Below, in pieces: positions 25,993-33,022 of a stretch of DNA of 64,000 nucleotides. The notes beneath the pieces are model-generated. The model did no database searches. It saw only the letters and a program-made list of their open reading frames with translations, and was not told where the DNA came from. Origin of the DNA: Bacteroidales bacterium (GTDB lineage Bacteria > Bacteroidota > Bacteroidia > Bacteroidales > VadinHA17); assembly GCA_025454795.1 (NCBI GenBank), contig JALONT010000007.1, positions 64,550-128,549 on the forward strand, in the 5' to 3' direction. Every line of letters begins with the position of its first letter. The stretch's first letter is position 1. A program made the position numbers and the translations under genes.

Positions 25993-26814
25993 TTATTTGA
26001 CCGGAGAATCGGGTTCTCTTGACATAGCAGTATAATAACTCCAGTCGACAACGGTTGGAATTATCCTCTGGAAGAGTGCAGTAAATCTCCCTTCCCATGT
26101 CAGTATCATGTTTCTTTTCCTCTTTACTATCCCTTTAGGAACACATTTTGCGACATATTGTGGAGTCATAAGCCTTTTTTCTTTACGGGGAGATGTTCCT
26201 TGTTCCGCGCCGGTTGCAGTCAGAGCATGTACTCTTATTTCGGACGCTGTAAATCCGGGTGCAATTATCATCACGTGTAAACCATTCTTAAGATTTTCGA
26301 TCCTTATCGTTTCCAGAAATCCATGTATCGCGAATTTAGATGCTGAATAACCTGTTCTGCCAGGTAATCCATGGAATCCTGCAACAGATGACACGCCAAT
26401 AAGTGATCCCTTGTTAGCAATCAGATAAGGAAGAGCGTATTTTGTACAATAGACTGTGCCCCAGAAATTTGTGTTCATCAAAGTATGAAGTACTTTAAGA
26501 TCAACATCCTTAAACAGTGCTCTCATAGATATGCCGGCATTATTAACAAGGATGTTTACTGTTCCATATTTTTCAACAGTCTTTTCAACAAGTTTACGGC
26601 AATCCTGCTCGAGACTGACATCCGTTTTTATGAAGCTGGCTTCCTGTTTCTTTTCATTTATCTGATCAACGATCATTGATAGTTTTTCTTCAGATCTGGC
26701 TGCGAGCATGACTTTGCTACCGTTAGCTGCAAATTCCCGCGCAATGGCCTCACCGATACCAGAAGAAGCACCGGTAACAATTATAACTTTGTCTTTAAAA
26801 AGCTTGTTCATCAT
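25993..26814 (-). CDS. short-chain dehydrogenase/reductase
   Basis: A second SDR, 273 residues from the ATG at 26814 (the frame also has an ATG at 26838, which puts the Rossmann strand unusually deep). VTGASSGIGEAIAREFAANGSKV is the NAD(P) site, NNAGISMRALF the central motif, SSVAGFHGLPGRTGYSASKFAIHGFLE the serine-tyrosine-lysine triad. The C-terminal part (LTWEGRFTALFQRIIPTVVDWSYYTAMS) is hydrophobic and resembles the membrane-associated DHRS7-like group. The substrate is unknown. It is convergent with the Lrp gene. Confidence 0.86.
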   Translation of the reverse strand: MMNKLFKDKVIIVTGASSGIGEAIAREFAANGSKVMLAARSEEKLSMIVDQINEKKQEASFIKTDVSLEQDCRKLVEKTVEKYGTVNILVNNAGISMRALFKDVDLKVLHTLMNTNFWGTVYCTKYALPYLIANKGSLIGVSSVAGFHGLPGRTGYSASKFAIHGFLETIRIENLKNGLHVMIIAPGFTASEIRVHALTATGAEQGTSPRKEKRLMTPQYVAKCVPKGIVKRKRNMILTWEGRFTALFQRIIPTVVDWSYYTAMSREPDSPVK

Positions 26815-26939
26815 ATTAAAATTTGTTCTAGACAGCATAAGGTACTAATTTAATTATTTTTGGATGACAGATGTTATCTGTGATTAGGATTTGTTACCGG
26901 AAAAAAAGGATTAACGTTTGTATTAAAATAAAATTATCA

Positions 26940-26947
26940 TACATTTG
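26940..26947 (+). promoter_or_regulatory. tRNA-Lys promoter -7 box
   Basis: TACATTTG, 21 bp before the mature tRNA, with a TTTG at about 26916-26919 as a possible -33 box. Confidence 0.6.
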
Positions 26948-26968
26948 CACTCGCAAATTTAACAACAG

Positions 26969-27041
26969 GATTTAGTAGCTCAGCTGGTAGAGCACATCCC
27001 TTTTAAGGATGGGGTCCTGGGTTCGAGCCCCAGCTAGATCA
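26969..27041 (+). tRNA. tRNA-Lys (anticodon TTT)
   Basis: Cloverleaf: acceptor GATTTAG pairs with CTAGATC (one G-T pair), D-arm GCTCAGCTGGTAGAGC, anticodon stem CATCC/GGATG around CTTTTAA, variable GGGTC, T-arm CTGGG-TTCGAGC-CCCAG. The discriminator is A. CCA is not encoded (ACA follows). It stands alone. Confidence 0.97.
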
Positions 27042-27260
27042 CAATGTGTTGGAGAGGAATGAAATATTATTCCTCTTTGTTGTTTAGTTAAATCACGTTC
27101 GTACTTTAGACTATTTACAGTGCAAAACTGTCTCAGTACCATATCCTGGATCTGAAAGACTGATTTACCTGTCCCTGAATATTTACGGATTATTCTGTAA
27201 TGTTTTTCGTGTTCAAACGTCTTCTCATTAAAACAGGTTGTTAACCTTAATTTAAAAATC

Positions 27261-27767
27261 ATGAGAAGATTGTTTACTACACTTGTATTAGCGGTATTTG
27301 TAATCTCTGCGCAAGCACAGAGATCAATTGACAGACTTTTTGATAAATATTCCGGGAGTAATGGATTTGTGACACTTAATATTAATGGGACCATTCTGAA
27401 ACTTCTCAATGTCTGTCAACACGATAATGAAAGAGATAAAGACTCCTGGTCTGCCAGAGTCGACAGGATCAGGATAATGGTCCAGGAAGATAATAATATG
27501 GTCACTGAAAACTTTTACGATAAGGTTATCAGGGATATTAACCGTGACCAGTATGAAGAGTTTATGAGAGTAAAAGAACCGGACCAGGACCTGATAATGC
27601 TTGTCCGGACAGAAGGCAACAGGATAAAGGAGATGCTGCTGGTAGGTGGTGGTGAAGACAATTTATTAATTCAGATCAAGGGTAACCTGACCTTAAAAGA
27701 TGCAAAAGAACTTTCGTCTGATATGAGAAGTGATCACAACCTTAATCTCATTTCAGAACAGAATTAA
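27261..27767 (+). CDS. DUF4252 secreted protein (first copy)
   Basis: A 168-residue protein with a signal peptide (MRRLFTTLVLAVFVISAQAQ) and the DUF4252 pattern: IDRLFDKYSGSNGFVTLNING, then an acidic variable centre and LVRTEGNRIKEMLLVGGGEDNLLIQIKGNLTLKDAKELS. DUF4252 proteins are found only in Bacteroidota and often sit near ECF sigma factor genes. Function is unknown; many relatives are lipoproteins, but no lipobox cysteine is visible here. It is 50 bp upstream of the sigma gene, and its paralogue lies directly behind the anti-sigma gene. Confidence 0.85.
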   Translation: MRRLFTTLVLAVFVISAQAQRSIDRLFDKYSGSNGFVTLNINGTILKLLNVCQHDNERDKDSWSARVDRIRIMVQEDNNMVTENFYDKVIRDINRDQYEEFMRVKEPDQDLIMLVRTEGNRIKEMLLVGGGEDNLLIQIKGNLTLKDAKELSSDMRSDHNLNLISEQN

Positions 27768-27780
27768 TCACGGTAGTTTT

Positions 27781-27788
27781 TATCTTTG
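27781..27788 (+). promoter_or_regulatory. promoter -7 box of the ECF sigma operon
   Basis: TATCTTTG, a TAnnTTTG match, 29 bp before the sigma factor ATG at 27818. It suggests the sigma gene has its own promoter apart from the upstream DUF4252 gene. Confidence 0.5.
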
Positions 27789-27817
27789 CCGGAACCAGGA
27801 ATAACTTTCTTTTGCTA

Positions 27818-28360
27818 ATGACCCGTGAAGCATTTAACAATATAATTCATAATAACTACCGGAAGCTTTATTTTATAGCTTTCAGGATACTTAAGAATCA
27901 GCAGGAATCAGAAGATGTGGTTCAGGAAGTATTTATGAAGATGTGGATTATGAAAGAGAAACTGGATAACTACGATGATCATGAGGCACTGGCAGTGACC
28001 ATCACAAAGAACAGATGTTTAGATATGCTCAGGAAATGGAAACATATTGATAAAGATAATATTGGATCAGAAATCATGGACAGGGAACTTTCCCCTTCAC
28101 CTTATGATCAGATGGTGAATTCTGAAAACGCTGAAATACTTGGCAGGATCATTGATGATCTTCCCGAAGCTTTCAGAAATGTTATACAGCTCAGGGAGAT
28201 CAACGGATTATCATACGGGGAGATTGCCCGTCAGAATAATGTTAATATAAATACATTGAGGGTTACATTATCCAGGGCGCGTCAGATTGTTAAAGAAAAA
28301 TATCTGAAATACACTTATGAACGAGGAAAGATTAAAACAATTACTGGACCGTTATTATAA
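27818..28360 (+). CDS. ECF RNA polymerase sigma factor
   Basis: A 180-residue sigma-70 factor with only regions 2 and 4. Region 2 is RILKNQQESEDVVQEVFMKMWIMKEKL, and region 4 is the HTH ELPEAFRNVIQLREINGLSYGEIARQNNVNINTLRVTLSRAR (with DLPEAF at its start). The TTG at 27812 opens the frame, but the ATG two codons later is normal. Its last 44 bases overlap the next gene in another frame, a tight coupling typical of sigma/anti-sigma pairs. Bracketing by DUF4252 genes gives a candidate regulon. It probably signals envelope stress. Confidence 0.93.
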   Translation: MTREAFNNIIHNNYRKLYFIAFRILKNQQESEDVVQEVFMKMWIMKEKLDNYDDHEALAVTITKNRCLDMLRKWKHIDKDNIGSEIMDRELSPSPYDQMVNSENAEILGRIIDDLPEAFRNVIQLREINGLSYGEIARQNNVNINTLRVTLSRARQIVKEKYLKYTYERGKIKTITGPLL

Positions 28361-28904
28361 CGGCACTTCTTCAGAACAGGAGGAAGCATTGCTCCGGGAG
28401 TACTTCATCAGTAATGATCTCATTCCGGGCTATGAGGCTGAGAAAGAGATATTCTGTCACTATTCCGGCACTGAATATTTTCCGGGTCCTTCAGATGACC
28501 TTGAGGAGAAGATACTGAAGTCAGTATATGAAAGTGAAAACAACCAGAAAAGAAGAATTGCCGGTAAACCTCTTTATGCACTCATAAGCATTGCCGCAAC
28601 ATTACTGCTGCTTTTCGGATCATACCATCTTATTTTTCATAAAACAGAACCAAGGGATACTTTCTCAGATCCGCAGACAGCTTATGCCGAAACAATGAAG
28701 ATTCTGACTAATATATCAGTGAAGCTGAATAAAAGCACAATGAAATTACAACCGCTCACCAGGCTCAGCAGTGCAACCCTGTCAAGCCTGGAATCAATTG
28801 ATAAGTCTGCGTCAATGATTACTGCCGGGCTAAATAAAATACAGGTTTTCGATAAACTTTCCGAAACCGATTATCAGAATAATAATACTATTAATAATAA
28901 ATAA
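28317..28904 (+). CDS. putative membrane anti-sigma factor
   Basis: A 195-residue protein whose start lies inside the sigma gene. Residues 1-80 are a helical cytosolic part with the YYNGTSSEQEEALLREYF motif seen in Bacteroidota anti-sigma-like proteins, residues about 85-107 form one transmembrane helix, and the remainder is a short periplasmic tail. It has no zinc-binding HxxxCxxC motif. The name rests on topology and position, and FecR-type sensing domains are absent. Confidence 0.72.
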   Translation: MNEERLKQLLDRYYNGTSSEQEEALLREYFISNDLIPGYEAEKEIFCHYSGTEYFPGPSDDLEEKILKSVYESENNQKRRIAGKPLYALISIAATLLLLFGSYHLIFHKTEPRDTFSDPQTAYAETMKILTNISVKLNKSTMKLQPLTRLSSATLSSLESIDKSASMITAGLNKIQVFDKLSETDYQNNNTINNK

Positions 28905-28912
28905 TATACAAG

Positions 28913-29440
28913 ATGAAAAAGGTAATTTTCTTAATAGGAGCTCTTTTTATATCAGCTATAATTAGTGCTCAGTCAAATCCTATTGATGAGATCTTTGAGA
29001 AGTACTCTGAGAGAGAGGGATTTACTTCAGTATATATTTCGGGAAGGATGCTGAGCATGCTTGCAAGCATGGAAACAAAGGAGGGTAATCCTGATAATAT
29101 ATTGCACCGTATTAAATCCATAAGGATATTAACAGAGAATGATTCTCTTGCAATTCCAAAAGTAAATATTTACACTGAACTTGCCAGGAAGCTAAACATG
29201 TCAGTTTATGAAGAGCTGATGGTTGTAAAAGAGGGCCAGGAGGTTACTAAATTTCTGATTCTCGAGAAGGAAAACGTAATATCTGAACTACTTGTCATTT
29301 CGGGAGGTAATGATGGAAACGTCCTGATTTCGATACGAGGGGATCTGAACCTGAAAGAACTCTCGCAACTTTCAAAGACCGTTGGCATTGAAGAACTTGA
29401 ACAACTGGAAAACGTTGAAGATAAGAAGCCTGGCAAGTGA
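28913..29440 (+). CDS. DUF4252 secreted protein (second copy)
   Basis: A 175-residue paralogue of the protein at 27261: signal peptide (MKKVIFLIGALFISAIISAQ), NPIDEIFEKYSEREGFTSVYISG, and ISELLVISGGNDGNVLISIRGDLNLKELSQLS. It starts 8 bp after the anti-sigma gene, so it is likely in that transcript. The two copies differ in the centre and the C-terminus. Confidence 0.87.
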   Translation: MKKVIFLIGALFISAIISAQSNPIDEIFEKYSEREGFTSVYISGRMLSMLASMETKEGNPDNILHRIKSIRILTENDSLAIPKVNIYTELARKLNMSVYEELMVVKEGQEVTKFLILEKENVISELLVISGGNDGNVLISIRGDLNLKELSQLSKTVGIEELEQLENVEDKKPGK

Positions 29441-29544
29441 TTTTATGATGCGATATTGTGTAATGCAACCTTTATCAGGCTGATTTTGTTATATAAATTG
29501 TGGGATCTATATTCTGAAAATTGATCTCAGGATTCATTTTTTTT

Positions 29545-29552
29545 TATATTTG
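29545..29552 (+). promoter_or_regulatory. -7 box for the outer membrane protein gene
   Basis: TATATTTG, 30 bp before the ATG at 29582. Confidence 0.55.
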
Positions 29553-29581
29553 TATTATAGTTATAATAAAATCAGACAATT

Positions 29582-30673
29582 ATGAACACATTATTCTTGA
29601 GACGAATTACTGTTTTGATGAGCACGGCTCTTATCACGTCGTCATCAGTTTTTTCACAGTTAAATAATGTTGACTATTTAAGAAGTTCTCCTGCAGATGG
29701 TGTTGAATTCATTGAAGCCTATGTTACTCCATGGGCAAATGCATTTGGTGCAGGTCTGAACGGAAGCTGGTATAATTCCGCCAAACCCCACAAATTTGGA
29801 GGATTTGACATTACAATGGGAGTAAATGTTGGAATTGTTCCTTCATCAGCTGAATCTTTTGACCTTTCAACACTTGATCTTTCCGCAAATTTATCACCGA
29901 AAACAGGCACTGCCCCAACAATTGCAGGTCCCAAAAATGATGGACCTGTGATGACATATTCTCAGAGCGGGGTCACTCTTGCCACATTCAATACACCTTC
30001 GGGGACAGCCTGGAAATATATCCCTGTTCCGACTCTTCAGCTTGGCATAGGTCTTCCTCTTGGAACTGAAGTGAAAGTCAGGTTCATTCCACGGCTTCCT
30101 GTAAAGGATGGCGACATTATGTTATGGGGCGTAGGATTAATGCATAGTATCATGCAATACATTCCCGGGAATAAACTTCTGCCAGTCGATGCTTCAATTT
30201 TTGCAGGTTATACAAAACTAAATGGAAATGTCCCGGTAAGCCTTCAGCCATCAACTCTTAATGGTCATTTCCCAAATTATACAACTTACTCTCTTGCTAC
30301 TTCTTTCACTGACCAGAATCTTTCGGCAACTGTTGAAGCATTGAATGTGAGCGCTATTGTTTCAGTAAACCTGCCTGTTATATCATTTTATGGCGGACTG
30401 GGCTATAGCAAAACATCGACACTTGTGGAGATGACCGGTAATTTTCCGACCCCGACACTGGTTACTCCGGTTGCTGCTGCTCCATATGCTGAATATAATG
30501 ACAGCGGGGTTAAGAAAGGTGCTGATTTTCCTGAAATTGATATTCAGAGTTTTTCAGGACTCAGGGCTAATATCGGCTTCAGAATAAAACTGGCAGTAGT
30601 TACAATTCATGCCGATTATACAAGAGCACAGTACAATGTATTATCCACTGGTTTAGGAATATCATTCAGATAA
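29582..30673 (+). CDS. outer membrane beta-barrel protein (DUF6588-like)
   Basis: A 363-residue secreted protein with signal peptide to about residue 25 (cleavage near VFSQ). It looks like the DUF6588 family: PWANAFGAGLNGSWYNSAKPHKFGGFDITMGVN, FIPRLPVKDGDIMLWGVGLMHSIMQYIP, then FYGGLGYSKTSTLVEMTGNFPTP and a terminal strand ending in arginine after ALTGLGISFR-type residues. Strands alternate throughout, so it is probably a barrel. Function is unknown. A perfect promoter box and a strong terminator bracket it as its own unit. Confidence 0.78.
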   Translation: MNTLFLRRITVLMSTALITSSSVFSQLNNVDYLRSSPADGVEFIEAYVTPWANAFGAGLNGSWYNSAKPHKFGGFDITMGVNVGIVPSSAESFDLSTLDLSANLSPKTGTAPTIAGPKNDGPVMTYSQSGVTLATFNTPSGTAWKYIPVPTLQLGIGLPLGTEVKVRFIPRLPVKDGDIMLWGVGLMHSIMQYIPGNKLLPVDASIFAGYTKLNGNVPVSLQPSTLNGHFPNYTTYSLATSFTDQNLSATVEALNVSAIVSVNLPVISFYGGLGYSKTSTLVEMTGNFPTPTLVTPVAAAPYAEYNDSGVKKGADFPEIDIQSFSGLRANIGFRIKLAVVTIHADYTRAQYNVLSTGLGISFR

Positions 30674-30695
30674 AAATTATCTCCCTTATATTTAC

Positions 30696-30732
30696 ATCCC
30701 CTGGACTGATAAATATCCGGGGGATTTTTTTT
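30696..30732 (+). terminator. rho-independent terminator after the barrel gene
   Basis: A ten-pair stem (ATCCCCTGGA with TCCGGGGGAT, one G-T pair) and a run of eight T. Confidence 0.9.
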
Positions 30733-30748
30733 GGTTCCATAGTCTGCA

Positions 30749-32971
30749 TTGAAAGTCAATTTAAATTTATTTACTTGCATCAGGACTAAAAATGATCCGG
30801 CTAAAGTGGAAGATAACAAAATACAATCAGGTTACAGAGCTTTGCTTCGTGCATCCAGAAATTCAGTTGCACGGGAGGAGATCCCTAAGATAAGAAGAGC
30901 CCTTGATCTGGCAATAGGGGCATGTGGAGGGAATGTTATCCTTACAGGTGAGATGGAGATACTTCATACTCTTTCTGTTGCCCGGATAATAGCAGGGGAG
31001 ATGGGACTGGGCCTCACTTCAATAATCACCGCTATTCTGCACGATTCATACAACAGACTGGGAATAAGTCCTGAAGAACTGGAGAAAGAATTTGGTAAAA
31101 AGGTTGTTGAAATACTGAATGGCTTTTCAAGGGTGACCAGTATTGATTCTATGCAGTCATCTTACCAGGCTGAAAATTTCAGGAAATTGCTTTTAAGTCT
31201 GGCAGATGACGTCAGGGTAATACTCATCAAACTGGTTGAGCGTCTTGAATATATGCGCAATATCGATTTGGCTCCTGAAAAGGAGAAAATGCCGCTGGCC
31301 TCTGAGACATATTTTCTGTATGCACCCTTAGCGCACCGCCTTGGTTTCTATAATATAAAGTCGGAAATGGAGGATCTGGCAGTCAGGTACATCGAACCTG
31401 AACAGTACAGGTTCGTTGAAAGCCGTCTGAAGCAGACTACTGCTTCCAGGAACAGACTCATCAGGGATTTCTCAACACCGCTTCAGGAAAAACTGGAGAA
31501 GCAGGGTTTTCAGTTCATAATTAAAAGCCGCACCAAATCAATACATTCCATAATGCTTAAAATGAAAAAGCAGGGAGTGGAATTTGAGGAGGTTTATGAT
31601 CTTTTTGCTATAAGGATAGTAATTGACAGTCAGGGCGATAACGAAAAATCGGACTGCTGGAGAGCCTACTCTGTTGTGACTGATCTTTATCAGCCAAATC
31701 CAAGCAGGTTGCGGGACTGGATATCAGTTCCAAAATCTAATGGTTATGAATCTCTCCATACAACAGTTGTTGGTCCGCGGGGAAAATGGGTTGAGGTTCA
31801 GATACGATCTGCAAGAATGGATGAAATTGCAGAAAAGGGTCTTGCAGCTCATTTTAAGTACAAAGGGATCAAGGGAGAGGGTGGCCTTGATACATGGCTT
31901 TCAAAAATGCGTGAGATCCTGGAATCCCCTGAAAAAGAGGATAATGCATTCCTTGATCAGGTCAGGTCCGGATTATATACCGATGAAGTTTTTGTATTTA
32001 CTCCAAAAGGCGATTTGAGACAGCTTCCGGCAGGAGCAACCGTTCTTGATTTTGCGTTTGATATTCATACAGCTGTCGGATCTTCATGTGTTGCAGGGAA
32101 GGTTAATGGCAAAAATGTAACCATCAGGCATATTCTTCAGAACGGTGATCACGTCGATATTATCCGGTCAAAGAATCAGAAACCGAAACAAGACTGGCTC
32201 TCATTTGTCGTGACAAACAAAGCAAAAACCAAGATTAAGCAGGTTCTGAATGAAGAGAGAGTCAAAGCAGCAGCTGAAGGTAAGCAGATATTAATGCGTC
32301 GTCTTAAGAACTGGAAAATCCCGTTCGGCGATGCTGTGATACAGAAACTGCTAAACCACTTCAATTTTAAAACGGCACAGGATCTGTATTACCTTGTTGA
32401 AACCGAAAAAATAGAGCTTCTTGATATAAAAGAGATTCTCCTGAAGGATGAATCTTCAACGGGCCCAAATCCATCTGTTGCTCAACCTGAGAAAGAGTCG
32501 GTTGATGTACAATATACTGATTTTCTTATAATTCAGGATAGTATGGAAGGACTTGATTACCGTCTGGCAAAATGCTGTAATCCTGTTTTTGGTGATGCCG
32601 TATTTGGGTTTGTAACAATTTCCGAGGGGATTAAAATACACAGAAAAGGATGTCCTAATGCTCATAATATGATGGCAAGATATCCTTACAGGGTAATTTC
32701 TGCCCGGTGGACAAAAACAAAAAGCAGTCCATCATTTATTGCTTCCATCAAAATAACCGGAATCGAAGATGCTGGCATTGTAAACAGAATTGCTGATATC
32801 ATCTCAGCCTATAACCTGAGCATCCGGAATTTCAACTATAATATGGATGAAGGAATGTTTGAAGGTTTACTTAATATAATGGTACCGAATAATGATGTCC
32901 TTCATGGATTTATAAAAAAGATTCAATCTCTGAAAGGCATCCAGAAAGCTACCCGGCTAAACAGTGAATAA
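30749..32971 (+). CDS. RelA/SpoT-type (p)ppGpp synthetase, hydrolase site altered
   Basis: A 740-residue long RSH enzyme in domain order HD hydrolase (about 45-190), synthetase (240-370), TGS (about 405-465), zinc-finger-like/helical, ACT (about 660-735). The synthetase site is good: VPKSNGYESLHTTVVGPRGKWVEVQIRS. The hydrolase keeps H73 and H98-D99, but the normal HDxxED becomes HDSYNR (N102, R103) and the later aspartate of the LADRL motif is E164. Those are metal or catalytic residues in bifunctional Rel, so this copy is probably synthetase-only, RelA-like. The frame opens with TTG at 30749. No ATG lies in the first 65 codons, and a GTG lies at codon 20. Confidence 0.9.
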   Translation: MKVNLNLFTCIRTKNDPAKVEDNKIQSGYRALLRASRNSVAREEIPKIRRALDLAIGACGGNVILTGEMEILHTLSVARIIAGEMGLGLTSIITAILHDSYNRLGISPEELEKEFGKKVVEILNGFSRVTSIDSMQSSYQAENFRKLLLSLADDVRVILIKLVERLEYMRNIDLAPEKEKMPLASETYFLYAPLAHRLGFYNIKSEMEDLAVRYIEPEQYRFVESRLKQTTASRNRLIRDFSTPLQEKLEKQGFQFIIKSRTKSIHSIMLKMKKQGVEFEEVYDLFAIRIVIDSQGDNEKSDCWRAYSVVTDLYQPNPSRLRDWISVPKSNGYESLHTTVVGPRGKWVEVQIRSARMDEIAEKGLAAHFKYKGIKGEGGLDTWLSKMREILESPEKEDNAFLDQVRSGLYTDEVFVFTPKGDLRQLPAGATVLDFAFDIHTAVGSSCVAGKVNGKNVTIRHILQNGDHVDIIRSKNQKPKQDWLSFVVTNKAKTKIKQVLNEERVKAAAEGKQILMRRLKNWKIPFGDAVIQKLLNHFNFKTAQDLYYLVETEKIELLDIKEILLKDESSTGPNPSVAQPEKESVDVQYTDFLIIQDSMEGLDYRLAKCCNPVFGDAVFGFVTISEGIKIHRKGCPNAHNMMARYPYRVISARWTKTKSSPSFIASIKITGIEDAGIVNRIADIISAYNLSIRNFNYNMDEGMFEGLLNIMVPNNDVLHGFIKKIQSLKGIQKATRLNSE

Positions 32972-33022
32972 GCCGAATGATGAAAAGGAATAGAATATGA
33001 GCCCCAATGGCTGTTTTTCATG

